64,000 nucleotides of DNA from Leptospira paudalimensis (GTDB lineage: Bacteria; Spirochaetota; Leptospiria; Leptospirales; Leptospiraceae): assembly GCF_026151345.1 (NCBI RefSeq), contig NZ_JAMQPR010000001.1, positions 186,231-250,230 of the forward strand, read 5' to 3'. Under the pieces are notes generated by a model. It had not been told where the DNA came from and searched no databases. It saw only the letters and a list, made by a program, of their open reading frames with translations. Below are positions 10,238-19,563 of the stretch, piece by piece. Within the stretch, counting starts at the first letter, position 1; every line of letters begins with the position of its first letter. Position numbers and translations under genes: made by a program.

Positions 10238-11626
10238 TCATATCATCTCATTTGGTTTCACCCAAGTATCAAACTGTTCCGCTGTCAAAAATCCTAATTG
10301 GATCCCAGCTTCTTTTAAGGATAGGTTTTCGGCATAAGCCAGTTTTGCAATTTTTGCTGCTTTGTCATAACCAATGTGTGGATTCAGTGCTGTGACTAAC
10401 ATCAGTGAATTTTCTAAATTGGATTGTATTTTGGATTCATTTGCCTCAATTCCATCAACACAATGTTTGGCGAAGGAGAGACTTGCATCTGATAGAAGAC
10501 GAATCGAATTGAGGACATTGAAGACAATCAGTGGTTTGAATACATTGAGTTCAAAATTTCCTGAAGCACCTCCTATGTTAACAGCGACATCATTCCCAAT
10601 CACCTGTGCACAAACCATAGTCAATGCTTCGGATTGTGTTGGATTTACTTTCCCAGGCATGATTGAGGATCCAGGTTCGTTTTCGGGAATTTTAATTTCA
10701 CCTATCCCTGATCTTGGTCCAGAAGACAACCAACGAATGTCGTTTGCAATTTTCATTAGGGAAGTAGCGATTGTTTTTAGAATCCCGCTTACTTCCACTA
10801 ACGAATCATTGGCGGCAAGTGATTCAAATTTATTAGGAGCTGATTCAAAAGGAATTCCTGTTTCTTTTGCCAAGGTTTTTGCCATTTTGGCAGGGAAGTT
10901 TGGATGAGTATTTAGACCAGTTCCCACTGCAGTCCCACCGAGAGCAATTCTGTATAGGGAAGGTAATACACGATGAATCCGTTCTAAACTATATGTCAAT
11001 TGTTGTGTATACCCAGAAAATTCCTGCCCCAATGTAAGAGGGGTTGCATCTTGTAAATGAGTCCTTCCTATTTTAATGATGTGCTCGAATTTTTCCGATT
11101 TTTCTTTGAGTTTCGATTCTAAGAATTTTAGATTTGGTACAAGGTGATGGATGATCATTTCTGCAGTCGCAATATGCATCGCGGTTGGAAAGACATCATT
11201 AGAACTTTGCCCTTTGTTCACATCATCATTTGGATGGATGGGAGATTTGGAACCAAGTGCACTTCCAAACATTTCATTCGCACGATTCGCAATCACTTCA
11301 TTGGCATTCATATTGGTTTGTGTCCCAGAGCCAGTTTGCCAAACAGAAAGGGGAAAATGATCATCTAACAAACCTTCAATGATTTCTGTTGCGGCTTTTA
11401 CGATTAGCTTTGATTTTGATTCCTCTAATAATCCAAGTTCAGTATTGATGATGGCTGCGTGTTTTTTGATAAGTCCCAAGGCACGAATCATCTCTCTTGG
11501 AAACTTGTCTTTTCCAATTTGAAAGAATTGAAGGGAACGTTCTGTTTGGGCTCCCCAATAACGAGAGTTCTCAACTTCGATTTCTCCCATAGAGTCTTTT
11601 TCCATACGTATATTTGTTGGTTCCAT
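10238..11626 (-). CDS. fumC: Fumarate hydratase, class II
   Basis: An iron-independent homotetrameric fumarase of the aspartase/fumarase superfamily, interconverting fumarate and malate. The signature loop [16 protein letters not shown] is present (about residues 317-332), as are the N-terminal [14 protein letters not shown], the [16 protein letters not shown] block and [16 protein letters not shown]. The length of 462 residues equals that of FumC. The start ATG at 11626 follows GAAGGA. It is encoded by itself on the minus strand near the class I enzyme, a pair well known in bacteria that switch under iron limitation or oxidative stress. Confidence 0.97.
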   Translation of the reverse strand: MEPTNIRMEKDSMGEIEVENSRYWGAQTERSLQFFQIGKDKFPREMIRALGLIKKHAAIINTELGLLEESKSKLIVKAATEIIEGLLDDHFPLSVWQTGSGTQTNMNANEVIANRANEMFGSALGSKSPIHPNDDVNKGQSSNDVFPTAMHIATAEMIIHHLVPNLKFLESKLKEKSEKFEHIIKIGRTHLQDATPLTLGQEFSGYTQQLTYSLERIHRVLPSLYRIALGGTAVGTGLNTHPNFPAKMAKTLAKETGIPFESAPNKFESLAANDSLVEVSGILKTIATSLMKIANDIRWLSSGPRSGIGEIKIPENEPGSSIMPGKVNPTQSEALTMVCAQVIGNDVAVNIGGASGNFELNVFKPLIVFNVLNSIRLLSDASLSFAKHCVDGIEANESKIQSNLENSLMLVTALNPHIGYDKAAKIAKLAYAENLSLKEAGIQLGFLTAEQFDTWVKPNEMI

Positions 11627-11758
11627 ATAGAGATTCCTTCATTAGAGTTTTTGTAATTTGAATAAGAGAAGATAATGATGAGATGAAAATGAAAAATACA
11701 AATCGAAAAGGAAATCCCTTCTCAGTAGAAATTCCACTGAGAAAGGTATGTTTGGAAA

Positions 11759-12130
11759 TTAGCTCGGTTGGTAAAAAGCTAAATAAGCAGCAAAAAGTCC
11801 CATAATTGGGAATACAAACCAAAGGATTTTTGCATATTTCGCATTTTTATAAGCTAGGGTAAGTAGACCACCAAACGCAAGCCAGATGACTATCTTTAAG
11901 ATGATCCAAACCGGGAGAGCTGAGTGAGAAATATCCCGAAATTTCATAAGTCCAAAACCTGCAACTAGTAACAAAAGTAAACCAACTCCGTGAGAGATCG
12001 CAACAATGGCTTTGAATTTGTTATCTGATTTTTTTCCACCATTGATGGAATAAAGGGTTACTCCACCTAATGACAAAAATAAAAGAAACATTCCGAAAAT
12101 ATGAATTAGTTTATACGCCTCGTATGACAC
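11759..12130 (-). CDS. Small four-helix integral membrane protein
   Basis: A 123-residue protein with four predicted membrane helices (about residues 6-28, 40-62, 70-95 and 101-120). The opening YEAYKLIHIFGMFLLFLSLG, with its conserved His, and the GLLLLLVAGFGLMKF helix resemble small DUF/SirB2-like or cytochrome-associated membrane proteins. I cannot assign it to a family. The start is a GTG at 12130, supported by AAGGAG 6 bases upstream. It stands upstream of fumC on the same strand, about 130 bases away. Confidence 0.75.
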   Translation of the reverse strand: MSYEAYKLIHIFGMFLLFLSLGGVTLYSINGGKKSDNKFKAIVAISHGVGLLLLLVAGFGLMKFRDISHSALPVWIILKIVIWLAFGGLLTLAYKNAKYAKILWFVFPIMGLFAAYLAFYQPS

Positions 12131-12253
12131 AAATGACTCCTTGTAACTCTCACAATTCTTTCATACTCTCGTTTTCCTTGCGAGATTTTTCTAAGTTCTC
12201 GGGAAAGAAAAAGAACTAGGAATTCCCAGTGGCAAATAGATAGTTTGGAAGTT

Positions 12254-12694
12254 ATGGAGCCAGATCCAAACTCTCATCCACTCGTACCACCCAATCAAAA
12301 AACATTACTACTTTTACGTGGCATTCCAGGTTCTGGGAAATCCACACTTGCCAAACAAATTGCAGAATTTAGTAGGGCACCAATCTTTTCTATTGATTCT
12401 TATTTTGAAAATGAAAAGGGTGAATACCATTTTGATTATACCAAAAATCATTTGGCATATAAGGATTGTGAATCCAAAACAAAGGATGCATTGGAAAATG
12501 GAGTTCCCTTTGTCATTGTCGATCACACATTCACTTTAGAATGGGAAATGAAACCTTACGAAGATTTGGCGAAAAAGTATGAGTATCGATTGTCTGTTGT
12601 TACCGTCGAAAATCGGCATGGAGGAAAGAACAACCATCAAATTTCAGACGAACAAATCGAGAAGATGAAATCGAAGTATAAGGTGGTTTTATGA
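12254..12694 (+). CDS. P-loop ATPase/kinase, N4BP2-like
   Basis: A protein of about 146 residues with a Walker A motif GIPGSGKSTLAKQ, the SIDSYF segment after the second strand and VIVDHT as a Walker-B-like strand. This layout is that of small predicted kinases related to the ATPase of NEDD4-binding protein 2 and polynucleotide kinases. No second domain is present. The ATG at 12254 is chosen over a TTG at 12245, although the Shine-Dalgarno (GGAAG) is only two bases away. Substrate unknown. It converges on the RRM gene and shares the terminator region with it. Confidence 0.82.
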   Translation: MEPDPNSHPLVPPNQKTLLLLRGIPGSGKSTLAKQIAEFSRAPIFSIDSYFENEKGEYHFDYTKNHLAYKDCESKTKDALENGVPFVIVDHTFTLEWEMKPYEDLAKKYEYRLSVVTVENRHGGKNNHQISDEQIEKMKSKYKVVL

Positions 12695-12748
12695 GCAATT
12701 TGAGTCAGGTAGGTAATCAATGTTTGGTCTAAAAAAACCAAAAGGCAC

Positions 12749-12790
12749 AAAAAAACCGCCGTCCAACCTAGGTTAAACGACGGTTTTAGA
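12749..12790 (-). terminator. Rho-independent terminator of the RRM gene
   Basis: On the minus strand AAACCGTCGT pairs with ACGGCGGTTT (one G-T wobble), enclosing the palindrome AACCTAGGTT, and is followed by a run of seven T. It lies 11 bases beyond the stop of the RRM gene. With the A-run on its other side it may also stop transcription from the convergent P-loop gene. Confidence 0.85.
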
Positions 12791-12800
12791 CAAACTTGGA

Positions 12801-13064
12801 TTATCTCCAGTTGTTAGTTTTAGGTTTTGCGATGTTTACTTTCATCTCACGGTTAAGGATATTTTTTCCGTTAAGATCTTTGATCGCGTTATCAGCTTCT
12901 TTTCCATCTTTCATTTCGATGAATCCGAAACCTTTAGAACGACCAGAATACTGATCAGTGATGATTTTTGCAGAAGTTACTGCACCGTGTGCTGAAAAAA
13001 GCTCATTGAGTTTTCCTTCAGTCATATCGTAAGAAAGGTTGCCAACATAAATGTTTACTGACAT
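12801..13064 (-). CDS. RRM-type RNA-binding protein
   Basis: An 87-residue single RNA-recognition-motif protein. RNP2 is IYVGNL (residues 5-10) and RNP1 is KGFGFIEM (about residues 44-51), the aromatic residues that stack on RNA being present in both. A short basic tail (KPKTNNWR) follows. Such single-RRM proteins in spirochaetes and cyanobacteria are often cold- or stress-induced RNA chaperones. The gene is monocistronic: a strong terminator follows, and a long (about 250-base) untranslated region precedes it, which could hold a regulatory leader. Confidence 0.93.
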   Translation of the reverse strand: MSVNIYVGNLSYDMTEGKLNELFSAHGAVTSAKIITDQYSGRSKGFGFIEMKDGKEADNAIKDLNGKNILNREMKVNIAKPKTNNWR

Positions 13065-13320
13065 AGTTTTTGTCCTGTTTGTTAAAGTTGACTCGGGAAT
13101 TCTAGATTTACAATCGTCGGGACCCTTTTAGGGATTTTTGGTAAGAACTCCAGAAAAATGCAGGGAAAAACTTGGGAAAGCTACCAGCGTGCAAGCTTGA
13201 AAGGACTACTTCGGCGGTGAAAATCAACAATACTCTGAATCTTCTGTCAGTGTAATTACCCTTTCTAAAAAAAGCAATCTGAAAGAAGACTCAGAGGGAA
13301 AATAACGAAGGATTTCGTTT

Positions 13321-13806
13321 TTAGTGGTGGTGGTGTCCACCTGGGCCATGTACGTGTCCGTGTTGTTTTTCTTCGTCGGTTGCTTCGCGAATGGATTTGA
13401 TGGTGACATCAAAATGAAGTGTTTCACCAGCTAACGGATGATTGCCGTTTAAAATCACATCTGCATCTCTCACTTCTTGGAGATATAGAATCATTCTACC
13501 TTCAGGTGTATCTGTTTGGAATTCCATTCCAACTTCTAACTCCGCTTCCGGTGGAAGTTCTGTTTTAGGGACTTGGAAAATGAGTGCTTCGTTATATGTC
13601 CCATAACCTTCTTCAGGTGGTACAGTGACATTTTTTGAATCACCATTCACTAGACCTTCTAGTTCTTTTTCCAGTCCAGGGATGATATTTTGCCAGCCGT
13701 GGAGGTATAATAGCGGTTCATCTGATTGGTCCAGAGTTTCTCCCTGGGCGTTCTTTAGGTGATAGGAAAATCCTACAACCATTCCTTTGCTGATCGTTTT
13801 TGACAT
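13321..13806 (-). CDS. slyD: FKBP-type peptidyl-prolyl isomerase, SlyD-like
   Basis: A 161-residue cis-trans prolyl isomerase and chaperone. The FKBP part has GETLDQSDEPLLYLHG, the IIPGLEKELEGL segment and VPPEEGYG; the insert-in-flap chaperone domain follows (PKTELPPEAELEVGMEF), then HPLAGETLHFDV, which is typical of SlyD. The tail is His-rich (HGHVHGPGGHHHH), like the metal-binding tail of E. coli SlyD, which delivers nickel to hydrogenase and urease. It is cytoplasmic, with no signal peptide. It is divergent from the Na/Pi cotransporter gene. Confidence 0.94.
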   Translation of the reverse strand: MSKTISKGMVVGFSYHLKNAQGETLDQSDEPLLYLHGWQNIIPGLEKELEGLVNGDSKNVTVPPEEGYGTYNEALIFQVPKTELPPEAELEVGMEFQTDTPEGRMILYLQEVRDADVILNGNHPLAGETLHFDVTIKSIREATDEEKQHGHVHGPGGHHHH

Positions 13807-13807
13807 A

Positions 13808-13876
13808 TTGATTACAATCTATATACGGAAAAAAATACTGCAACCGAATAAAAGGTTGGTACCAAATTGTAATCAA
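13808..13876. repeat. 11-bp inverted repeat in slyD / Na-Pi transporter intergenic region
   Basis: TTGATTACAAT at 13808-13818 has its exact reverse complement ATTGTAATCAA at 13866-13876. Each copy lies close to the start of one of the two divergent genes (2 bases upstream of slyD and 31 upstream of the transporter). The symmetry suggests a protein-binding site or paired 5' leader elements. Confidence 0.5.
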
Positions 13877-13906
13877 AGAAATTGAACCCTGGAAATATCA
13901 ATATCT

Positions 13907-15583
13907 ATGAATTGGCCGTTACTCATTCAAGTTTTAGGTGGGCTCGGGGTTTTCATCTATGGGATGAAATTACTCAGTGAGTCCTTACAACGTGTGGCAG
14001 GAGATAGGCTTCGTTCCTTTCTCTCTTCCATGACACGAAATCGTGTGTCTGCTGTTTTCAGCGGATTATTCATTACCTCAACCATTCAATCTAGTTCAGC
14101 GACTACTGTGCTTGTTGTAGGTTTTGTCAATGCCGGTTTGATTTCTCTGGCACAAGCCATCGGTGTCATCATGGGAGCCAATATTGGTACTACGATTACA
14201 GCATGGATTGTTTCCTTTCTGGGATTCAAATTTAACATTGCTTCCTTCGCTTTACCAGCGATTGCCGCAGGAGTTGTTCTAAACTTCTCGAGAAAAGAAA
14301 GTCGATCTGGTTGGGGAACGTTCCTCATCGGATTTGGTTTTTTGTTTTTGGGATTGGACTACTTAAAGTCTTCGGTACCTGATAGTGCAAAAGACCCAGA
14401 AAGTTTTGTTTTCTTACAACAATTCACAAACATGGGATTTAATTCGATCTTGTTGTTTGTTTTGATTGGAGCTTTGCTAACAATTGTTATCCAATCTTCT
14501 TCTGCATCTACAACCATCACCATCACTCTCGCATTTTCTGGTTATATCCCGATTGATGCAGCCTATGGTATGATCCTTGGTGAAAACATCGGAACAACCA
14601 TCACCGCTAATTTAGCGGCCATTCCAGGGAATCGAAATGCCAAAAAAGCAGCTTTAGCACATACATTATTCAATGTGTTTGGTGTGGTATGGGCTCTGCT
14701 TTTCTTTAAAATTTTCACAGGGATTGTTGATGATCTGATTCCTGGTGATCCACTTACGGATAAAGAATCTACAAGATTTCACATATCTTTATTCCATACA
14801 ATGTTTAACATCACTAACACTCTCATTCTCATTTGGTTTGTGAATACCATTTCCAAAGTGGTGAGTGCGATCGTAGATGGTCTTGCATCCAAAACTGGAA
14901 AAGAAAAAGATTCCATTCGATTGTTGCAAGCAGGGACTGTGAAAACAACAGAACTTGCAATGGTGGAACTCGTAGAATTTACGAAAAAAATCATTCGTGA
15001 TACATACGATTTCCTCCGATTGACAGAACAAATTTTACTCCAACCGTATGATGCCGCAAGGATTGGACAAGTTCTGAAAAAAGAAGAAGAACTCGATCAA
15101 GTGAGAACTGAAGTGTTAACGTACTTGAACCAAGTCCAAGAATCTGGTATCACTGGTAACTACGCAAAAGATGTTTTAGGGATTATGGAAAGAGTGAAAG
15201 CTGTGGAAGAGATGGGAGATAATTTTGCATCGATCGCAAGAAAAATCCGTAAATCACACAGACAAAAAGTTTCTTTCGACAAAAACTTTGCAAACTCTGT
15301 AAAAGACCAAATGGACTTACTCAAACACCATTACGACATTTTACTTGTGAACTTGGAACAAAGTGAAACATTCGATATCCTTGGGAATCCTCAAGTGCGT
15401 AACCAAAGTCGTGAGTATCGTTTCCAAATGATTCGATCGATCAAAAAGAATGAATCCAAAGTGAAGAAGAAAAAGTATCAGAAAAAAGACAATCTATTAC
15501 CTGCGCTTCTTTACAGAGATATTTCCAGAAATTTAGATAATATTTCAAGGTTACTCAATGCAGCCATTTATGCGGACGTTTAG
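13907..15583 (+). CDS. Na/Pi cotransporter family protein with PhoU-like domain
   Basis: A 558-residue inner-membrane transporter of the NptA/YjbB type, importing (or exporting) phosphate with sodium. Two inverted repeats carry the family's QSSSATT motif: TSTIQSSSATTVLVVGF near residue 62 and VIQSSSASTTITITLAF near residue 200, each followed by a GANIGTT/GENIGTT block. Eight or so hydrophobic segments fill residues 1-330. The C-terminal 200 residues are helical and PhoU-like (VKAVEEMGDNFASIARKI and following). It is monocistronic. Confidence 0.94.
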   Translation: MNWPLLIQVLGGLGVFIYGMKLLSESLQRVAGDRLRSFLSSMTRNRVSAVFSGLFITSTIQSSSATTVLVVGFVNAGLISLAQAIGVIMGANIGTTITAWIVSFLGFKFNIASFALPAIAAGVVLNFSRKESRSGWGTFLIGFGFLFLGLDYLKSSVPDSAKDPESFVFLQQFTNMGFNSILLFVLIGALLTIVIQSSSASTTITITLAFSGYIPIDAAYGMILGENIGTTITANLAAIPGNRNAKKAALAHTLFNVFGVVWALLFFKIFTGIVDDLIPGDPLTDKESTRFHISLFHTMFNITNTLILIWFVNTISKVVSAIVDGLASKTGKEKDSIRLLQAGTVKTTELAMVELVEFTKKIIRDTYDFLRLTEQILLQPYDAARIGQVLKKEEELDQVRTEVLTYLNQVQESGITGNYAKDVLGIMERVKAVEEMGDNFASIARKIRKSHRQKVSFDKNFANSVKDQMDLLKHHYDILLVNLEQSETFDILGNPQVRNQSREYRFQMIRSIKKNESKVKKKKYQKKDNLLPALLYRDISRNLDNISRLLNAAIYADV

Positions 15584-15590
15584 TCCGTAT
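15570..15590 (+). terminator. Probable terminator of the Na/Pi cotransporter
   Basis: ATGCGGAC and GTCCGTAT form an 8-bp stem (one wobble) around a 5-base loop that contains the stop codon TAG. The following bases (ATTTGTTT) are T-rich but not a clean run. Functional termination is an inference. Confidence 0.4.
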
Positions 15591-15605
15591 ATTTGTTTGG
15601 CTGAT

Positions 15606-17582
15606 TTACGTAATTTCGAATAGAAGAAAAGTAATATCGTCGTCTGCGGGACCTTCTTTGTTTCGCAGGCGAATGTGTTCATCAATCCCACCATACAAAG
15701 ATTCAACGGATTCTGCTTTTCTTTGCAGTAACCAATCTAAGAGAGCTTCTTCTCCTGAGTCTCCATTTTCCCAAAGGTCCCAAATCCCATCCGTGAATAA
15801 TAATAACTTATCTCCTTTTTGGATGGAATGAACCTCATCTGAATATAATCCTTCTTTTGAAAAACCAATGAGTTTTCCTTTTGGTCGAATGACATCGATG
15901 GACTTGGAGTTCTCGCTGAACTTGTATAAGGCGGGGTGTCCTGCATTTGCGATTTTTAATACTTTTTGTTCTAAATCGATAAAGATGGCACTTGCAGTCA
16001 AAAATTGGTTTTTGTAATTCCCTGCAAGGGCTTGGTTGATACTCTCTAACACTTTTCCTGGTTTGTTTGCGAATGCCAATGTCTGCATATAGGCAATTTT
16101 TAACATGGCAGCTTCAATTGCTGCAGGAACACCATGACCAGTGACATCAGCAATGAGACCGCAGATTTGTTGTTTCCCATACACGGTTAAGTCATAAAAA
16201 TCCCCACCAACTAGTGAAGCTGGGAAATAACCGGTTTTGATCGAAAGGCCAGGGAATTTTGGTAAAATTTGCGGTAAGGTTGATTCTTGGAGTTTTTGTG
16301 CAAGTTTTAACTCTTTGCCATAAGCGATTAACTTTTGTTTGTTGATTTCAGCTTTAATTTGAATTCTTTCTTTTTCTTTTTGAACAACAGAAATCCTATC
16401 ACCAAGTCCAAATGCCATAAGTAAAACTTCAATCGCTGTTGCCGCTTGGAAGGCATTTTCCGTAAAAACATTTACTGGAAAAAATCCCATGTACTTAAGT
16501 ACTGTGGTCAATCCGCCAATGATTAACATAAAGTAACCGAAAAAATAAAAACGAGCTGGTGGAAATTTTTTTACAAACGAAACATAATAAGATACAAAAA
16601 GGGCATAAAACGCTAAGAAGGAAGATAACAAATCACCAAATTGGTTTAGTTCACGGTAAGGTAAAAATGGTAATAATAATAAACATACCATTGGAATGAC
16701 AGACAAAGCCATAAATCCAATGTACAAACGAGGAGCATTCTCCTTCAAATTCATGAACGTAATACTCATTGGAAAACAAGAAAGTAAGAATAAAAAATAT
16801 AAAAAGTTATGAGCATTATAAACTAGGTCAGGTGAATTCTGAAAAAATAAAACCGGTAATAAACCTTGAAGCGAAAGTTGGAATAAAATGGCTGCAAAGA
16901 TCAAATAGTTTACATAAAAAATATATGCCTTATCTCTAACCATAAAATAGACAAACAAGTTATATAAACTCATCACACAAACGATTCCAAAAAACATTCC
17001 CTGCAAAAGAATATCCAATGATTCGTATGAATCAAAATGTTTTTCCTCGGCTACCATAAGTGGAACCGACACAGAACTATCTGTTTTGATTCCTACAAAA
17101 TAGGTGACTGTTTCACTTGGTAACAATTCAGTTTCAAAGCTAAATCCTCGGTAATCCTTGTCGCGATTCTGAAATGGGAACTTACGACCTTGAATATTTT
17201 GGTTTATTTCACCTGATTCACGTAAGGCGTAAAATTGAACTTCATCTAAGAGTGGGTATTTGATAAATGAGATCGTTCGTTTATTATGGTTTTCATCATT
17301 ATGCAATCTATAACAAAACCAATATTGGTTTGCAGTGTTTCCAAAATTGGGAACCTCTCCGTTTGCTAACGTAACAGGTTTAGATTTGAATAAGGATAAA
17401 ACAGCTTTCAGTTCTGCAATGGGTTCGTTCGTAGCAGAAAAAGCCAAATGAAACGAAAGGTCAGAGGGTTTGCCTTGGTTTGTTGAAATAGGAAATGTTT
17501 TTACTTTGGGGCAGTCGTTCTCTTCTGCTCCCAATATGGTATGAAAGAGACATAACAGAATGATGGTAAGGGTCTGTTTCAT
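15606..17582 (-). CDS. 7TMR-DISM sensor with SpoIIE/PP2C phosphatase
   Basis: A 658-residue membrane signalling protein. After a signal peptide (to about residue 19) comes a periplasmic 7TMR-DISMED2 jelly-roll domain (about 25-180), then seven hydrophobic segments (about 190-400), a short coiled coil (EKERIQIKAEINKQKL), and a cytoplasmic PP2C/SpoIIE Ser/Thr phosphatase domain (about 430-658). The phosphatase metal-binding Asp motifs are visible: GGDFYDL, ADVTGHGVPAA, TDGIWDLWENG and DDDITFLLFE. Such enzymes dephosphorylate STAS-domain anti-anti-sigma factors; a STAS protein is encoded at 62661 in this window but is not adjacent. Ligand unknown. Confidence 0.95.
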   Translation of the reverse strand: MKQTLTIILLCLFHTILGAEENDCPKVKTFPISTNQGKPSDLSFHLAFSATNEPIAELKAVLSLFKSKPVTLANGEVPNFGNTANQYWFCYRLHNDENHNKRTISFIKYPLLDEVQFYALRESGEINQNIQGRKFPFQNRDKDYRGFSFETELLPSETVTYFVGIKTDSSVSVPLMVAEEKHFDSYESLDILLQGMFFGIVCVMSLYNLFVYFMVRDKAYIFYVNYLIFAAILFQLSLQGLLPVLFFQNSPDLVYNAHNFLYFLFLLSCFPMSITFMNLKENAPRLYIGFMALSVIPMVCLLLLPFLPYRELNQFGDLLSSFLAFYALFVSYYVSFVKKFPPARFYFFGYFMLIIGGLTTVLKYMGFFPVNVFTENAFQAATAIEVLLMAFGLGDRISVVQKEKERIQIKAEINKQKLIAYGKELKLAQKLQESTLPQILPKFPGLSIKTGYFPASLVGGDFYDLTVYGKQQICGLIADVTGHGVPAAIEAAMLKIAYMQTLAFANKPGKVLESINQALAGNYKNQFLTASAIFIDLEQKVLKIANAGHPALYKFSENSKSIDVIRPKGKLIGFSKEGLYSDEVHSIQKGDKLLLFTDGIWDLWENGDSGEEALLDWLLQRKAESVESLYGGIDEHIRLRNKEGPADDDITFLLFEIT

Positions 17583-17650
17583 ACAGGAAGGTCACTAGTA
17601 TAAGACGTGAACCTTCCTTTGTAAATCTGTTTGTAGAAGAAAAAAAGGAA

Positions 17651-18019
17651 TTATGCGGTGGCTACGGATATTCCAGCTAAGTTACGAAGTGCGTCGTATG
17701 CTTTATCTTTTTGTTCCACTTTCGTTTTATTCACTGCTTTTCGAATGATCACATCCCATTGTTTTTCAGGGTGTTCCATTTTCATGTTTTCTAGCAGTTC
17801 GAGAATGTTTTCATCATCGGATGCATTGAAAATTTCATCTGAATCGTAACGGAACATTCCAAAAAGAGCATCAATGTAGTCACCTACACTCATTGCTTCC
17901 TTCTCTCCGGGTTGGATCTTTTTCTTTTCTGCCTTTCGCAGCTCTCTTTCTCTGCGTTCCAGTTCTGTGCGTTTCATCGTGAGGGCCTCTAGCTTGGTTG
18001 CATTTGGTTCCAAGACCAT
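17651..18019 (-). CDS. Conserved small protein with charged N-terminal coiled coil
   Basis: About 122 residues, soluble, with no signal peptide. The N-terminal third is a highly charged helix (TELERRERELRKAEKKK), followed by a compact alpha-helical region with FGMFRYDSDEIFNASDDENILELL. I do not recognise the family. The start is uncertain: an ATG at 18019 or a GTG at 18046, neither with a good ribosome site. It is transcribed divergently from the Cys/His-rich gene at 18103. Confidence 0.65.
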   Translation of the reverse strand: MVLEPNATKLEALTMKRTELERRERELRKAEKKKIQPGEKEAMSVGDYIDALFGMFRYDSDEIFNASDDENILELLENMKMEHPEKQWDVIIRKAVNKTKVEQKDKAYDALRNLAGISVATA

Positions 18020-18102
18020 CTTTTCAAAGGGCAAGACGGGGAACACTCAATTTGTCCAAAAATTGTCTCGATTTTTGGACACTGGACAAAAGATTGGGGT
18101 AG

Positions 18103-18573
18103 ATGGTCTCCTTTCGGTGGATTGCAGGATTTTTGACCTTAGTACTTACCACCCAATTTTTCTTTTTGGGAAGTGGGTTGCTTGGGTTTTGCCTTGAGTC
18201 AAACTCCAAAATCTGCAAATGCAACCATGGCTCCAAAAAAGAAAAACATACCAATTCTGAAGACCAATTGTTTCAGGAAAAACAAAGTGGGAAGATTTCT
18301 ACTTCTGACGAAACAAATCACTCACATACAAAAGAACTTGCTTTAAAACCAAGTTGTCATGATGCAAAAGCCGGCGAAGCACATCTTTGTTCTTGCAAAA
18401 AAAAGAAAAAAGACGCGATGTCTTTGCGGATGCACCACCAAACTTTGGATAGGCCAAATTTTATTTTTGGACTAACGGTTCCAATTCTGTTTTCTTATCT
18501 AGTTTTTGAGTCTCCTTCCACTCTAGAGGATGGAAAATTACCTACCTTACTCCGACCACCACGTAATACTTAG
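18103..18573 (+). CDS. Cys/His-rich membrane protein at the head of the MbnP/MbnH operon
   Basis: A 156-residue protein of unknown family. It has a hydrophobic N-terminus (about residues 7-29: signal anchor or signal peptide), a central metal-binding-looking stretch with six Cys (C30, C38, C40, C85, C96, C98) and several His (HGSKKEKH, NHSHTK, SCHD), and a short C-terminal hydrophobic segment (about 119-135) ending LLRPPRNT. The gene at 42541, beside a Czc-type pump, has the same plan and a similar end (LFRPPRQ). It precedes mbnP by 85 bases in the same direction. A role in copper or other metal handling is an inference from context and composition; a distant relation to DUF2946-type proteins is possible. 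Confidence 0.72.
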   Translation: MVSFRWIAGFLTLVLTTQFFFLGSGLLGFCLESNSKICKCNHGSKKEKHTNSEDQLFQEKQSGKISTSDETNHSHTKELALKPSCHDAKAGEAHLCSCKKKKKDAMSLRMHHQTLDRPNFIFGLTVPILFSYLVFESPSTLEDGKLPTLLRPPRNT

Positions 18574-18658
18574 GGAAATCTTTCCCACAGTTTAATTCCT
18601 GCAGCCGGAATTTAGGCCGCATATGAACTAAAATAGAATATTGGAATATTAGGTATTT

Positions 18659-19501
18659 ATGAAATTATTAAAAACAATTCTCGTCTCTCTCTTTCTTTTC
18701 AGCTTCGTGTCTTGTGATACAAATTCGAATTCGGATGACAACCAAACTTTGGCACTTTTAGCACTAGCAATGCCACAAACTGTGAATCTAAATTTTGAGG
18801 CTCTTGCAAATGGACAAAATTTGACAACAGGCACCAATATCACTGCCAATGCAAGAACTGTACAGTTTCGTGACTTTCGACTATTTGTATCAGAGGTTAA
18901 AATGGTGAAAGCGGACGGTACAACTGCAGATGTTACATTAACAACGGATAATGTTTGGCAAGCAAATGGTGTAGCCTTAATCGATTTTGAAACTACTCAA
19001 ACATCAGATAAAAACTTAAAAGTAACAGGTACTGCACCTGCCGGAGCATATACGGGCATTCAATACACAGTTGGAGTACCCGAATCCCTTAATCACTTAG
19101 ATAGAACCACGCAAGTATCCCCTTTGAATGTTTCGGCAATGTATTGGGCTTGGACGAGTGGTTATAAGCATTCAAAAATTGAATTTAGTTTTGATTCGGG
19201 ATCGTCTTGGACAAATCTACACGTTGGATCAACAAACTGTTCTGGAGCACCAAATTACGGAAATTGCTCTAAAAAGTATAGAGCAACAATTCAGTTGTTA
19301 GGTTCTATTAACCCTAGTAACCAGACAATTTCACTTAGTGTAGACCAGTTGATCAAGGACCATACAGGAGGTATAGCGACTACATGTATGCCTGCACAAG
19401 CAGGAGCTGATTGTACACCATTACTGAGAGCATTTGGATTAAATGAGTCAAGTGGTTCTGTTGATAGCTCAATTTCGCAAAGAGTATTTAGTTTAAAGTA
19501 A
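18659..19501 (+). CDS. mbnP: MbnP-family copper-binding lipoprotein ('four-Cys' metallo-mystery pair protein)
   Basis: A 280-residue protein with a lipoprotein signal peptide (lipobox FVSC, lipidated C19). The mature part has MbnP hallmarks: VNLNFEALANG near residue 42, VQFRDFRLFVSEVKMV (69-84), then MYWAWTSGYKH (161-171) and four cysteines in two pairs (C194/C203, C243/C252). In studied MbnP proteins a Trp is oxidised to kynurenine by the partner MbnH to make a high-affinity copper site; W163 or W165 in the YWAW motif is the likely counterpart here. It is directly followed by a di-haem MbnH gene, which strongly supports the call. Probably periplasmic, membrane-anchored. Confidence 0.9.
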   Translation: MKLLKTILVSLFLFSFVSCDTNSNSDDNQTLALLALAMPQTVNLNFEALANGQNLTTGTNITANARTVQFRDFRLFVSEVKMVKADGTTADVTLTTDNVWQANGVALIDFETTQTSDKNLKVTGTAPAGAYTGIQYTVGVPESLNHLDRTTQVSPLNVSAMYWAWTSGYKHSKIEFSFDSGSSWTNLHVGSTNCSGAPNYGNCSKKYRATIQLLGSINPSNQTISLSVDQLIKDHTGGIATTCMPAQAGADCTPLLRAFGLNESSGSVDSSISQRVFSLK

Positions 19502-19563
19502 GTAATTTAGATACACTAGGTCACAATCCGTTTCATGTGGCCTTGTGTATTAAGGAATCAGAG

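Noticed and set aside
10374..10907. Open frame of 177 codons on the plus strand
   Set aside because: Lies wholly within fumC on the opposite strand; no family signature.
12690..12732. Tiny open frame starting ATGA at the end of the P-loop gene
   Set aside because: Only 13 codons, with no evidence for a product.
13224..13427. Open frame of 67 codons on the minus strand
   Set aside because: Overlaps slyD out of frame; low-quality composition.
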